A stretch of DNA of 64,000 nt from Parvularcula maris (GCF_024505085.1 NZ_JANIBC010000004.1:83275-147274), one strand, 5' to 3'; shown: positions 48,596-58,198, counted from the first letter of the stretch. The notes: a model not told the origin generated them from the letters alone. Numbers and translations: made by a program.

Positions 48596-49150
48596 TTAGT
48601 ACGAGCCGCAGAGCACTTCGGGCGAGGCCATGACCGGGGTGGTGGTCCTGGCGATGCGGCCCTTGCGGTCGGCGGCGCTGGCGGTGAGCTTCACCGTGCT
48701 CTGACCGTCTCTCGAACCTGCCACGGGCATGACCGCGAAGCGGACTTTCTTGACGCCCAGTCCGAAGCCGAGCCCGCGATAGCGGCGGCTGGCCACCTCT
48801 GCGTACTGACCGTCAACGACCGTCGTGCGCACGTTCCAGTCATCCGGCACCTCCGTCAGCGAGCCGCCGAACACCGTGACCTCGGTGCTGCCGACGCCGA
48901 AGCGGTCCACGAACTGAGCCTCGACGACAGCCGGAAAGCCTCCCGGTACGGGGTAGATATCGCCCTCACGGACCCGTCCGTAAGCGCAGGTGACCGCTCG
49001 CGCGACCCGCTCTTCGGGTTCCGAATGGCTCACCACCTCGCCCTCATGGGTGATGCGCACCAGCGGGGGAAGACCGTTATCCTCAGGCAGGTGATGGGCG
49101 CAGGCAGAGAGGAGCAGCGCTCCACCCAACAGCAATCCGCAGCGTCTCAT
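48596..49150 (-). CDS. Hypothetical outer-membrane-type lipoprotein
   Basis: 184 residues. Start ATG 49150, with AAGGAG six bases upstream; the longer frame adds six residues. Signal peptide MRRCGLLLGGALLLSAC with lipobox LSAC. The body looks like a small beta-rich domain with conserved-looking Cys pair (VTCAYGRV and EVLCGSY), probably a disulfide. No family recognised. Same strand as hpt but separated by 73 bases. Confidence 0.7.
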   Translation of the reverse strand: MRRCGLLLGGALLLSACAHHLPEDNGLPPLVRITHEGEVVSHSEPEERVARAVTCAYGRVREGDIYPVPGGFPAVVEAQFVDRFGVGSTEVTVFGGSLTEVPDDWNVRTTVVDGQYAEVASRRYRGLGFGLGVKKVRFAVMPVAGSRDGQSTVKLTASAADRKGRIARTTTPVMASPEVLCGSY

Positions 49151-49223
49151 GACCGGCTCCTTCCGCATCGGTGGGGGTCAACGAGCAAGAAACATGCCGA
49201 CCGGCTGCAACCACGTCTCCTCG

Positions 49224-49739
49224 TCAGTCCAGACGCCCGATCGAGGGCACACCCCTCGACCGGCCTGCATCGTCCATGCCGTAGCCCACGAGGAAGGCGT
49301 CGCCCGGCGCATCGAACAGGGTGAAGTCGGCTTGGACTTCGACGGCCCGCTCCTTCTCCTTGCGGACCGCCACCGCCACGGCCGGGCGTGCCGCCCCCTG
49401 CTGCTGCAGCATGGCCTTGGCGCGGGCGAGGCTGCGGCCCGAATCGAGCACGTCGTCCACGAGAAGCACCGTGCGCCCCTCCATGGGCAGGGTGAAGTCC
49501 TTCACCACACGCACCAGCCCCGAGCTCTCCCGCCCCAGCCCGTAGGAGGCGAGCTGCACGAAATCGACCTCCGGGTCGGCGCCTACCTCTTGTAGGGCGC
49601 GCAGCAGATCGGCGCCGAAGATGAAGCCCCCCGTCAGGACCGGGACCAGCACGAAGTCGTCGCCGAGCTCGGTCAGGATCTCCGCTGCCAGCTCACGGGT
49701 GCGGGCGGCGATCTCCTCGGCGGTGAACAAGGTACGCAA
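49224..49739 (-). CDS. hpt: Hypoxanthine phosphoribosyltransferase
   Basis: 171 residues. Salvages hypoxanthine/guanine using PRPP. PRPP loop VLLVDDVLDSGRSL, VLTGGFIFGADLLR near the N-terminus, and VGYGMDD are typical of Hpt. ATG 49739. Other type I phosphoribosyltransferases (xanthine or Mif2/Cdc16-like) are possible but fit less well. Confidence 0.9.
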   Translation of the reverse strand: MRTLFTAEEIAARTRELAAEILTELGDDFVLVPVLTGGFIFGADLLRALQEVGADPEVDFVQLASYGLGRESSGLVRVVKDFTLPMEGRTVLLVDDVLDSGRSLARAKAMLQQQGAARPAVAVAVRKEKERAVEVQADFTLFDAPGDAFLVGYGMDDAGRSRGVPSIGRLD

Positions 49740-49826
49740 GGGGCACGCTCCATGGGCTGCTTTCCGGGACTGGTCGTCTCCACGCGAAACTCTTAGCCTG
49801 ATTTGCGCAGTCTAGGGGAGGGAAGA

Positions 49827-50258
49827 GTGGTAACCGAAGGGCACAAACCCAGCGTGGTTTTCTGGGTCGTCGGCGTGCTGGCGCTGTTGTGGAACGGGTT
49901 CGGGCTTCTGGACCTCGTCATGACCATGACGAACAACGAGGCCTATCTTGCCGACTACCCGCCGGAGCTTCTGGCCTACTGGCGGGACATGCCGTTCTGG
50001 CGAGACATTCTTTGGATCGTCGGGGTCGGCACGGCGGTCATCGCGGCGATCCTGTTCCTCCTCAGGAACAAGCTGGCCGCGCCGCTCTACGCGGTCGCGC
50101 CGATCTCGATGGTCATCGGCCTGGCCCATGACGCGGCGGCTGGCGGGATCGCGCTGATGGGTACCGGCGGGCTGATCGGAAGCCTCGCCATCCTCGCCGT
50201 CTCCACCGCGCTCTGGTGGTATGCCCGGCGCCAGGCGAGGAAGGGCGTGCTTCGCTAA
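49827..50258 (+). CDS. Small four-helix integral membrane protein
   Basis: 143 residues. Start GTG 49827 with a GGGAGGGAAGA site; an earlier TTG is possible. Four membrane segments: FWVVGVLALLWNGFGLLDLV, DILWIVGVGTAVIAAILFLL, LYAVAPISMVIGLAHDAA, and GLIGSLAILAVSTALWWYA. The loop NNEAYLADYPPELLAYWRDMP is family-like but I cannot name the family with certainty. Function unknown. Confidence 0.75.
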   Translation: MVTEGHKPSVVFWVVGVLALLWNGFGLLDLVMTMTNNEAYLADYPPELLAYWRDMPFWRDILWIVGVGTAVIAAILFLLRNKLAAPLYAVAPISMVIGLAHDAAAGGIALMGTGGLIGSLAILAVSTALWWYARRQARKGVLR

Positions 50259-50286
50259 CCGACCAGGAGAGGATCACACCTGTCCG

Positions 50287-50502
50287 TCAGCTATCGCGTC
50301 GGTAGCTCGGATCCTTCTCCTCGCGCGCCTTCTCCGCATGGTCCTTCTCATGGGGTTTGCCGGCGAGCTTCTTCGCCTCCGAGCCGTCTTCCTCGGGTGA
50401 GCGCTGCTGGCCATAGGGGCCGTAGCTCTTGGTCTTTCCGTCCGGAAGCTTGTGGGCCTCTTCGTTGCGGTCGGTCTCGCGTTTGTCGCCTCTGATCGGC
50501 AT
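50287..50502 (-). CDS. Small hydrophilic charged protein
   Basis: 71 residues, rich in Lys, Glu, Asp, Arg and Pro, no membrane segment or signal. A strong GAAGGAGG site precedes ATG 50502, which supports the start; the much longer open frame upstream is antisense to the glyoxalase gene. Likely intrinsically disordered; resembles small stress/desiccation hydrophilins in composition only. Function unknown. Confidence 0.6.
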   Translation of the reverse strand: MPIRGDKRETDRNEEAHKLPDGKTKSYGPYGQQRSPEEDGSEAKKLAGKPHEKDHAEKAREEKDPSYRRDS

Positions 50503-50571
50503 GGTGGCCTCCTTCGTCTCTAGCGAGGAAACACAAAACGGCGCGAAGGCGTTCGGCGAGAGGAGGCCGGG

Positions 50572-50958
50572 ATGGACCTGAACCAAGTCACCCTCAACGT
50601 GACGGATTTCAGCGAGGCCGTGGCCTTCTACGAGACCCTGGGCCTGAAGCTCATCGTCTCCTCGCGAGGCGAGTACGCCCGCTTCGAGCTGCCCAGCGGC
50701 AGCTCGACCCTTTCTCTGCACCTGTCCGAGGAGCGCACCACAAACGGGCCGATGATCTATTTCGAGTGCGACGACCTCGATGCTCGCGTCGAGGCGCTGA
50801 AGGGGAAGGGCATAAGCTTCGAGACGGAGCCGACCGACCAGCCCTGGCGCTGGCGCGAGGTGCGGCTGAGAGACCCTTCGGGCAACCGCCTCTGCCTGTT
50901 CCACGCAGGCCTTGAGCGCCGCTTCCCGCCCTGGCGTATCGAGCGGAAGCACCGTTGA
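50572..50958 (+). CDS. VOC-superfamily (glyoxalase/bleomycin-resistance-like) protein
   Basis: 128 residues. One vicinal-oxygen-chelate domain with two beta-alpha-beta modules: LNQVTLNVTDFSEAVAFYETLGLKL and IYFECDDLDARVEALKGKG followed by RLRDPSGNRLCLFHAG. Metal ligand candidates are a His/Glu pair near the ends. Substrate unknown. Just upstream of guaA on the same strand. Confidence 0.85.
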   Translation: MDLNQVTLNVTDFSEAVAFYETLGLKLIVSSRGEYARFELPSGSSTLSLHLSEERTTNGPMIYFECDDLDARVEALKGKGISFETEPTDQPWRWREVRLRDPSGNRLCLFHAGLERRFPPWRIERKHR

Positions 50959-50988
50959 TCGGTCCCGCGAGCCTCGCTAGAGGCCCGC

Positions 50989-52560
50989 ATGGACCAGACC
51001 CACACCGCCCCCCAGCACGAGCGCATCCTGATCGTCGATTTCGGCAGCCAGGTGACCCAGCTCATAGCGCGGCGCCTGCGCGAGGACGGGATCTACTGCG
51101 AGATCCACCCCTACACCAAGACCGACGAGGCTTTCCTCGCTGACTACGCGCCTAAGGGGATCATCCTCTCCGGCGGTCCGCACTCGGTGACTAGCGCCGA
51201 CCGGCCCAACGTCTCGAACCTCCTCGGGTACGGAGTGCCGGTCCTGGGCATCTGCTACGGCCAGCAAGTCATGGTGAAGGAGCTCGGCGGTGAGGTCGAA
51301 GTCTCCGGTGAGCGCGAGTTCGGCCGGGCCGAGGTCAAGGCCACCGCGAGCTCGCCGCTCTTCCAGACCGTCTGGGCCGAGGGCGGCCAGTACCCTGTCT
51401 GGATGAGCCATGGCGACCGGGTCATCAGCCTGCCAGAAGGCTTCCACACCATCGGCACGTCGGAGAACGCTCCGTTCGCTGCCATCGCCGATGAGCTGCG
51501 CGGTTTCTACGGCGTGCAGTTCCACCCCGAAGTGGTGCACACACTGGACGGCGCGAGGCTGCTCTCCAACTTCACCAAGCAGATCTGCGGCCTCACCGGC
51601 GACTGGACCATGGCCGCCTTCAAGGACGAGATGATCGCCAAGATCCGCCAGCAGGTTGGCAGCGCCAAGGTCATCTGCGGTCTCTCCGGCGGGGTCGACA
51701 GCGCCGTGGCGGCTGTCCTTCTGCACGAAGCCATCGGCGACCAGCTCACCTGCGTCTTCGTCGATACCGGCCTGATGCGGATGAATGAGGGGCGCGAAGT
51801 CGTGGACCTCTTCCGAGGCACCTACAACATCCCCCTCGTCCATATCGAGGCTGAGGATCAGTTCCTGGGCGAGCTGGCGGGGGTCTCGGACCCGGAAGCC
51901 AAGCGCAAGATCATCGGACGGGTCTTCGTCGAGATCTTCGAGCGCGAGGCATCGAGGATCGAGGGCGCCGAGTTTCTGGCCCAAGGTACGCTGTACCCTG
52001 ATGTCATCGAGAGCGTCTCCGCCACCGGCGGCCCCTCGGTCACGATCAAGTCGCATCACAATGTCGGCGGCCTGCCAGAGCGCATGGGCCTCAAGCTGGT
52101 CGAGCCCCTGCGCGAGCTCTTCAAGGACGAGGTGCGAGACCTAGGCCGCGAGCTAGGCCTGCCGGATGCTTTCGTCGGTAGGCACCCCTTCCCAGGGCCG
52201 GGCCTAGCCATCCGCATCCCCGGCGAGATCACCAAACAGGGCGCGGACCTTCTTCGCAAGGCGGACAAGATCTATCTCGACGCCATCCGCGAAGAGGGGC
52301 TCTACGACGCCATCTGGCAGGCCTTCGCCGTCCTCCTCCCGGTACGGACGGTCGGTGTGATGGGCGATGCCCGCACCTACGACCAGGTGCTGGCGCTGCG
52401 CGCCGTCACCTCCACCGACGGCATGACGGCGGACACCTACGCCTTCAGCCACGACTTCCTCAGCCGCGTCAGCACCAAGATCATCAACAACTGCGAAGGC
52501 ATCGGCCGCGTCGTCTACGACATCACCTCGAAACCGCCCGGCACGATCGAGTGGGAGTAG
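50989..52560 (+). CDS. guaA: GMP synthase (glutamine-hydrolysing) GuaA
   Basis: 523 residues. Converts XMP to GMP. Class I amidotransferase N-domain with nucleophile loop GICYGQQVM and FHPEV (His-Glu), then PP-loop ATP pyrophosphatase [14 protein letters not shown], the second half [15 protein letters not shown] and the dimerisation tail PPGTIEWE. Start ATG 50989. It adjoins the DASS transporter gene eight bases downstream. Confidence 0.97.
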   Translation: MDQTHTAPQHERILIVDFGSQVTQLIARRLREDGIYCEIHPYTKTDEAFLADYAPKGIILSGGPHSVTSADRPNVSNLLGYGVPVLGICYGQQVMVKELGGEVEVSGEREFGRAEVKATASSPLFQTVWAEGGQYPVWMSHGDRVISLPEGFHTIGTSENAPFAAIADELRGFYGVQFHPEVVHTLDGARLLSNFTKQICGLTGDWTMAAFKDEMIAKIRQQVGSAKVICGLSGGVDSAVAAVLLHEAIGDQLTCVFVDTGLMRMNEGREVVDLFRGTYNIPLVHIEAEDQFLGELAGVSDPEAKRKIIGRVFVEIFEREASRIEGAEFLAQGTLYPDVIESVSATGGPSVTIKSHHNVGGLPERMGLKLVEPLRELFKDEVRDLGRELGLPDAFVGRHPFPGPGLAIRIPGEITKQGADLLRKADKIYLDAIREEGLYDAIWQAFAVLLPVRTVGVMGDARTYDQVLALRAVTSTDGMTADTYAFSHDFLSRVSTKIINNCEGIGRVVYDITSKPPGTIEWE

Positions 52561-52567
52561 GCGCTCC

Positions 52568-54028
52568 GTGCAGGAGGGGCAGGGCAAGACCAGGATACAG
52601 CTAGCCGCGCTGTTCGGCGCGCCGGTGCTCTTCGCCCTGATCCTGCTCGCTGGCCCGCCCGAAGGTCTCAGCTTCGAAGCGCTGGTCACCCTCGCGCTTC
52701 TGGCACTGATGGCGATCTGGTGGATGACCGAGGCGATCCCCATTCCGATCACCTCGCTTCTGCCGCTCGTCGTCCTACCGGCCTTCGGTGTGCGCAGCAT
52801 CTCCGAGGCGTCGGCACCCTATGCCGACCGGATCATCATCCTGCTGCTGGGCGGCTTCATCATCGCCAAGTCCGTGGAGCGCTGGCACCTGCATGAGCGG
52901 CTGGCGCTGCTGACGGTGAGGCGAGCGGGCACGAAGACGGCAGGCCTGATCCTAGGCTTCCTCGTCGCCTCCGCAGCTCTTTCCGGCTGGATCAGCAACA
53001 CCGCGACGACGATCATGCTGATGCCTGTCGCGCTGTCGGTGGCCTACAGTCTCGGGGCGGAGGAGAAGGCCCGCTCACCCCTAGCCGTCGCGCTGGCGCT
53101 CGCTGTCGCCTACGGAGCGTCGATCGGCGGGTTGGCCACCCCCGTGGGCACACCCACCAACCTCATCGTCATGGGCGCGCTGGAGAATACAGGCGCTGCC
53201 TCGATCAGTTTTGACCAGTGGATGCGCTTCGGCGTGCCGACCGTCCTCCTGATGATCCCCGCCGCCTGGGGCGTGCTGCTCCTCTCCGGCGGTAGGGCGC
53301 TCAAGGTCGAGGGCGACCCGCAGGCGGTAGTCAAGCAGCGCCTCGACGCTCTCGGCCCCTGGACCACACCGGAGATACGTACCCTGATCGTCTTCAGCGT
53401 GGTGGCCTTTTTCTGGATCTTCCGAAGGGCCTTCATCCAGGATCTCACGCTTTTCGGCGTCCAGCCCTTCGCCGGGCTCACCGACCACGTCATCGCCATC
53501 GCAGGGGCCATCGCGATGTTTCTAGTTCCTGCAGGGTGCAGGAAGGACCGCGCGGGTGAGATGCTGCTCGACTGGGATACTGCCGAGCGCATACCTTGGG
53601 GCGTCGTCCTCCTCTTCGGCGGAGGCCTGTCCCTCGCAGCGGCGATCACGGCGACGGGGCTCGGCAGCTACATGGCGGGCCTGATGGGCGGTGTGATGGA
53701 CATGCCGGGGCTGGTCATCGCCGCCTTCTTCGCGCTCTTCGTCATCTTCTGGACCGAGATCACCTCCAACGTCGCCACCGCCGCTGCCTTGATGCCGGTG
53801 GTGATCGCCGTGGCTGCCTCGGCGGGGGTGGAGCCGGTGGTCCTCGCCGTGCCGGTGGCGCTGGCGGCGAGCTGCGCCTTCATGTTCCCCATGGCGACCG
53901 CCCCCAACGCCATCGCGTTTGCCACGGGCGAGGTCACCATCCCGCGCATGGCGAGGATCGGCTTCGTTCTGAACCTCGCAGGCCTCCTCATCATCACCCT
54001 GATCGGCGCCTATCTGGTGCCGCGCTGA
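52568..54028 (+). CDS. DASS (SLC13) family sodium/anion symporter
   Basis: 486 residues with about twelve membrane segments. Two repeats each hold a conserved Ser-Asn-Thr loop: GWISNTATTIMLMP and TEITSNVATAAALMP. WWMTEAIPIPITSLLPLV and PVGTPTNLIV are family signatures. Typical substrates are C4-dicarboxylates, sulfate or phosphate; the present sequence does not decide which. Start GTG 52568 eight bases after guaA, so co-transcription is likely. Confidence 0.93.
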   Translation: MQEGQGKTRIQLAALFGAPVLFALILLAGPPEGLSFEALVTLALLALMAIWWMTEAIPIPITSLLPLVVLPAFGVRSISEASAPYADRIIILLLGGFIIAKSVERWHLHERLALLTVRRAGTKTAGLILGFLVASAALSGWISNTATTIMLMPVALSVAYSLGAEEKARSPLAVALALAVAYGASIGGLATPVGTPTNLIVMGALENTGAASISFDQWMRFGVPTVLLMIPAAWGVLLLSGGRALKVEGDPQAVVKQRLDALGPWTTPEIRTLIVFSVVAFFWIFRRAFIQDLTLFGVQPFAGLTDHVIAIAGAIAMFLVPAGCRKDRAGEMLLDWDTAERIPWGVVLLFGGGLSLAAAITATGLGSYMAGLMGGVMDMPGLVIAAFFALFVIFWTEITSNVATAAALMPVVIAVAASAGVEPVVLAVPVALAASCAFMFPMATAPNAIAFATGEVTIPRMARIGFVLNLAGLLIITLIGAYLVPR

Positions 54029-54094
54029 GCGACCCCCTGGGGCTTTGGGCAAACCGTGCTAAGCCCTGTGCGGTAAGGGCAGAGGAGAGACGCC

Positions 54095-54865
54095 ATGAAA
54101 GCCTGGCCGCGTATCGCCACCATGATTGCACTGTTGATCGTGCTTGGCTTCATCAGCCTCATCTACGGCTACCGCTTCGGCTTCTGGGGTCTAGGCCCGG
54201 TGTTCACCGGCCTGCGCCCGCCCTTTCTGTTCCTCCTAGGTGTAGCCTTCGTCCTAGCGGCGGCAGCAGCTGGCGCCTTGGTCTTTAAGCGCAGCTTCGT
54301 CCCTGCGATAGCGGCACTCGCCGTGGCGATCGCGGCGGGGGGCTTCGGCTACCTGCCCCTCTGGATGAAGTCCCAGGTGGAGGCGAACCCCTTCATCCAC
54401 GACGTCACCACCGACGTGACCGATCCGCCCGCCTTCGTCGCGGTGCTGGATGAGCGGCGCGATGCACCCAACCCGCCGGAATACGACCGCGAGCAGACCG
54501 CTGCCCAGCTCGAAGGCTTCCCGGACCTCCGCCCCCTGGTCATGCCCAAGCCCCTACCGGAAGCCTTCGCCATCGCCGTCGATGCGGTGAAGGCCGAGGG
54601 GCTGACGATCAAGGCCGTCGAGCCGAAGGACCGCCGGATCGAGGCCACCGAGACCGTGCCGCTCTTCGGCTTTAAGGACGACGTGGTGATCCGCCTGCGC
54701 GATGCCCACGGCGTGGCGACGGTGATCGACATCCGCTCGAAATCGAGGGTGGGCGGCTCCGACCTCGGCTTCAACGCCCGCCGCATCCGCAGCCTGATCG
54801 ACCGCATGGAAGAGAAGGGCGGCAGGCTCGAAGGGCCTATGCCGAAGGACGAGCGCAAGGTTTGA
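54095..54865 (+). CDS. DUF1499 membrane protein
   Basis: 256 residues. Three N-terminal membrane segments (MIALLIVLGFISLIY, FLFLLGVAFVLAAAAAGAL, PAIAALAVAIAAGGF) precede a DUF1499 domain, recognised by NPFIHDVTTDVTDPPAF, IEATETVPLFGFKDDVVIRL and VIDIRSKSRVGGSDLGFNARRI. Function of the family is unknown; often near transporters or oxidative-stress genes. ATG 54095 follows AGAGGAG. Confidence 0.9.
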   Translation: MKAWPRIATMIALLIVLGFISLIYGYRFGFWGLGPVFTGLRPPFLFLLGVAFVLAAAAAGALVFKRSFVPAIAALAVAIAAGGFGYLPLWMKSQVEANPFIHDVTTDVTDPPAFVAVLDERRDAPNPPEYDREQTAAQLEGFPDLRPLVMPKPLPEAFAIAVDAVKAEGLTIKAVEPKDRRIEATETVPLFGFKDDVVIRLRDAHGVATVIDIRSKSRVGGSDLGFNARRIRSLIDRMEEKGGRLEGPMPKDERKV

Positions 54866-54987
54866 TTTCGATATCCCGGTCATTTCGGGGACGCGAAACG
54901 TAGCCCGGAATGCAGAATTGGAGAGTTCGACCGGAAAGCGAATAGTGTCTCAGTCTGTATTCACTTCGCCAGGCGCGCTCTGGGGCC

Positions 54988-55144
54988 ACCTCTCCCGTTC
55001 ACGGGAGAGGTCAAAGGCTGCGCAGCAGGCTTTGGGTGAGGGCATCGGCAAAGCCGTTCTGCTGCGCTCGGCATCAAACCCGCGCTCAGAACCCCCTCAC
55101 CCTCGGTCCCTCTCCCGCAGACGGGAGAGGGAGGCGGTACTTGC
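54988..55144. repeat. Family-C palindromic repeat, copy 2
   Basis: Same order as 41152-41357: ACCTCTCCCG-CGGGAGAGGT palindrome, GGGTGAGGGCATCGGC, CCCCCTCACCCTCGGTCCCT and a CTCTCCCGC/GGGAGAGG palindrome before GGCGGTACTTGC. Flanks the 391-base gap after the DUF1499 gene (54866-55256), where no gene is seen. Confidence 0.75.
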
Positions 55145-55256
55145 TAGGCTTTCAAACTAAGCCACTACCGAAAAGTGCTTTGGGCCAGTAGGAAAGTTTC
55201 CCGGTTCTCATTACCCGGCTCTTTTTCCAACCGCCTCGAAACGACGCTCTTAAACC

Positions 55257-55424
55257 CTATACGGACGAAGCGCCTCGCTGGGAGAGGGGCGCGGGAGTAC
55301 GCGTCTGCCCTCGCGCCTCCTCGCGCAGACCACGGAAGATCTGATCCGCTCGTAGCGATCGGCGGTAATCCGTCGCCGCCAGCTTCTCAAGTAGCTCTCG
55401 CGTCTTCGCTTTGTGGTCGGTCAT
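55257..55424 (-). CDS. Possible 55-residue small protein downstream of phaC
   Basis: A short frame, same strand as phaC, 190 bases after its stop: MTDHKAKTRELLEKLAATDY, then helical RRSLRADQIFRGLREEARGQ and a Pro/Ser-rich end. Codon third positions are G/C-rich as in real genes here. The putative ribosome site (AGGG) is only three bases from the ATG, which is tight, so the call is tentative. It could be a small regulator or phasin-like peptide, or chance. Confidence 0.35.
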   Translation of the reverse strand: MTDHKAKTRELLEKLAATDYRRSLRADQIFRGLREEARGQTRTPAPLSQRGASSV

Positions 55425-55613
55425 CCCTGCAATCCCGAGCTTTCCCTTTACTGCCCGTTAAGGGGAGTAAGCGTTCTCATAGGTTAACGGAAAGTGAAGC
55501 TCTAGGGAAGTGGTTTCATCACGTGACAGGCGTGGCCACATCGCCACACCCCATATGGTACAAGGCCCGTCCGTTCACGGTGCGTTCTAGTTTGGGCTGT
55601 TGAAGGCCGTTGG

Positions 55614-57683
55614 CTAGTCCGCCTGCACCTTCACGTAGGAGCCGGGAGCGTCCTCGATCACCTGGAGCTCGCCATCACCGGGCACGGGGGCAGGGACCTT
55701 GCCGGGGGAGCGCTCGTTCAGCCACTCGATCCAGTGCGGCCACCAGGAGTGCTCGTGCATCTCCGCACCGGCCGTCCACTCCTGCAGCGAGCCGGGTAGC
55801 TGGTCGTTGATGCGGTAGTGGTACTTCTTCTTGTCCGGGTGGTTAATGACCCCGGCGATATGCCCGGAGCCCGCCAGCATGTAGGTCACATCGTCCCCGC
55901 CGAAAAGCCTGGCGGAGCGGTAGACGGATTGCGGCGGCGCGATGTGGTCCTTTTCCCCCGCCTGCATGAAGATCGGCGTCTTCACCTTGGAGAGGTCGAT
56001 CCGCGTACCCTCGATCTCCAGCTCGCCGCGCGACAGCTTGTTGTGCTGGTAGAAGTCGCGCAGGTAGAAGAGGTGGCACGCCTTGGTCATCCGTGTGCTG
56101 TCGGCGTTCCAGTAGAGAAGATCGAACTTCTTCGCCTCCTTGCCCTTGTAGTAGTTGTCGACAAAGGCCGACCAGATCAGGTCGTTGGGCCGCAGCATGT
56201 TGAAGGTCCGGGCCATGGCCGAGCCTTCCAAGACCCCGCCCGAAGCGTCGATCTGCTTCTCGATATTGCCGATCTGCTTGTCGTCGACGAAGAGGAGGAG
56301 GTCGCCCGCCTGCTCGAAATCCGTCTGCGCCGTGAAGAAGGTCGCGGTGTTGATCCGCGTGTCGTCGTGCTCGGCCATGTAAGCGAGCGCCACGGCGAGA
56401 AGCGTGCCGCCGATGCAGTAGCCGATCGTGTCGAACTCCTCCGCACCCGTCGCGCGGCTGGCGGCCTCCAGCGCCTCGAAGACGCCCTGGCGCATATAGT
56501 CGGGGAAGCTCTTCTCCTTCAGCTCCGGCCCCGGATTGACCCAGGAGACGACGAACACCGTCCGCCCCTGATCCACCAGCCAGCGGATGAAGCTGTTCTC
56601 CGGCTGAAGGTCCAGGATATAGAACTTGTTGATCCAGGGCGGGAAGATGACCATGGGCCGCTCCGCCGCTTCCTCCGTGGTGGGAGAATACTGGATGAGC
56701 TGCATCATCTCGTTCTGGTAGACGACCTTGCCGGGCGTTGTGGCCAGGTTCTCGCCCACCTTGAAGAAGTCGAGATCGGCCTGGCGGATGGCGAGCTCGC
56801 CATGCCCGCGTTCGAGATCGGCCATGAAGTTCTCGAGGCCGCGCACGAAGTTGCCGCCCTTGGTGGCCATGGTCTCGTCGATGACTTCCGGGTTGATGGC
56901 CGGAACGTTGGTCGGCGACATGGCGGCGAGGAACTGGTCGGCGTGGAACTGCGCCCGGCGCTTGGTCGCCTCGTCCACGCCGTCGGCGGCCTGGATCGCC
57001 TCGTCCACCCACTTCGCCATGATGAGGTAGCTCTGCTTGACGAAGTCGAGGGCGGGGTTCGCCGCCCAGGCATCGTGCTTGAAGCGCTTGTCCGAGGGGG
57101 AGGGCTCGACCACGGGCTCGGCCGGCTTGCCCGATGCCTTGTCGGCCATGGCGGCGAAGAGCTTGGTGTAGTTGTCCCACAGCGACATCTGCAGGCTCAT
57201 CACCTTGACCGGGTTCTGGGACAGGGCGGTGATGACGTCAGAGGTGGCGCCGGCCACGTTGAGGGGGTCGGAGGCGGGCTGCGCGCCGCGCTGGCCGTAC
57301 TCGACCCGGCGCTCCGCCACGTCGCGCATCACGTCCTGGGCCTTGACGTTGATGTCGGCCATGGTCCGCGCCAGGCGCGCCATGTCGGTGTAGGGGGGCA
57401 TCCCGTCCGAGCCGGCGAAGGGGTTGCCGTTGCCTGGAGCGGCCTTCGCAGGCGCTGCCTTGGCGTCGGGTACCGGACGCAGCCTCGCCTCGGTCTTGGT
57501 GACCACGGGAGCTTTCTTGGCTGTCTTCTTCGCAGGAGCCTTCTTCGCCGCGGTCTTCTTGGCTGGAGCTTTCTTCGCGGGAGGGGCGGCAATCTTCGTC
57601 TCTTCGGCCTTCGGGGCAGCCTTCTTCACCGCCCGCTTGGTGCGGGGTTTCGAGGGCGCGCTTTTGCGGTCGGTATTGGACAT
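55614..57683 (-). CDS. phaC: Class I poly(3-hydroxyalkanoate) synthase PhaC with basic Lys/Ala-rich N-terminal tail
   Basis: 689 residues. PhaC polymerises 3-hydroxyacyl-CoA at the granule surface. Conserved: lipase-like GYCIGGT with the catalytic Cys, IFMQAGEKDHIAPPQS (Asp) and GSGHIAGVINHP (His), plus FPPWINKFYILDLQPENSF. About 85 residues at the N-terminus are a Lys/Ala/Pro tail (KKAPAKKTAAKKAPAKKTAK) resembling histone-H1-like basic tails, not usual in class I PhaC (normally ~560-600 residues). It may bind nucleoid DNA or granule partners as PhaM-type basic repeats do (inference). Divergent from the lipoprotein gene. Confidence 0.93.
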   Translation of the reverse strand: MSNTDRKSAPSKPRTKRAVKKAAPKAEETKIAAPPAKKAPAKKTAAKKAPAKKTAKKAPVVTKTEARLRPVPDAKAAPAKAAPGNGNPFAGSDGMPPYTDMARLARTMADINVKAQDVMRDVAERRVEYGQRGAQPASDPLNVAGATSDVITALSQNPVKVMSLQMSLWDNYTKLFAAMADKASGKPAEPVVEPSPSDKRFKHDAWAANPALDFVKQSYLIMAKWVDEAIQAADGVDEATKRRAQFHADQFLAAMSPTNVPAINPEVIDETMATKGGNFVRGLENFMADLERGHGELAIRQADLDFFKVGENLATTPGKVVYQNEMMQLIQYSPTTEEAAERPMVIFPPWINKFYILDLQPENSFIRWLVDQGRTVFVVSWVNPGPELKEKSFPDYMRQGVFEALEAASRATGAEEFDTIGYCIGGTLLAVALAYMAEHDDTRINTATFFTAQTDFEQAGDLLLFVDDKQIGNIEKQIDASGGVLEGSAMARTFNMLRPNDLIWSAFVDNYYKGKEAKKFDLLYWNADSTRMTKACHLFYLRDFYQHNKLSRGELEIEGTRIDLSKVKTPIFMQAGEKDHIAPPQSVYRSARLFGGDDVTYMLAGSGHIAGVINHPDKKKYHYRINDQLPGSLQEWTAGAEMHEHSWWPHWIEWLNERSPGKVPAPVPGDGELQVIEDAPGSYVKVQAD

Positions 57684-57769
57684 CGGGCCACCTCCTGCTT
57701 AACCGCTTGGTTGGGTCTCGCCTTCATGTCAAAAGCGCAAACGGCAGAGATTGCAACCGGAACACACAT

Positions 57770-58150
57770 ATGCGCTGGCTTTCCTTGATCTTCCCTTTCG
57801 CGCTCGCAGCATGCGCCACCGAGCCGCTGAGCGAGGGGCAGGTGCTGATCAACGAGCGTGCGAAGATGCGGGCCAAGGACGAGAAGTTCCCGGTTCTCCG
57901 GCCCCTGCCTGGCCGAGAGGCGCTGGGCGAGGGGCTGCCCGGCAATCCGCGCCAGGAGCTGGCAGAGACCGCCCTGGCGATGCGCCTTCTGACTGAACAG
58001 GCCGCGGAGGCGCCTAACGGCTCGGACATCGACGCGGTGGCGGGCGAGTTGCGAGCCCTGGTCGCCGAGCTCCAGCGCGGCAGCACCGTCCGCGGCCCCG
58101 AGGTCGATGTGGAGGCGCTAGGCTTCCCGACCCCGCCGCCCCTCAACTGA
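57770..58150 (+). CDS. Hypothetical lipoprotein
   Basis: 126 residues. Start ATG 57770; signal peptide MRWLSLIFPFALAACATE with lipobox LAAC. Remaining sequence is helical (ELAETALAMRLLTEQAAEAP, AVAGELRALVAELQRGS) with Pro-rich end. No family recognised. Divergent from phaC with a ~86-base shared promoter region. Confidence 0.65.
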   Translation: MRWLSLIFPFALAACATEPLSEGQVLINERAKMRAKDEKFPVLRPLPGREALGEGLPGNPRQELAETALAMRLLTEQAAEAPNGSDIDAVAGELRALVAELQRGSTVRGPEVDVEALGFPTPPPLN

Positions 58151-58198
58151 GGTTTTCTCTTATTCGGCGATGGGGAGAAGCGTCATGCTCCTAGTCCC

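Noticed and set aside
55175-55603. 142-codon open frame after family-C repeat
   Set aside because: No ribosome site, no family, mixed composition; the small reverse-strand frame fits the codon pattern better.
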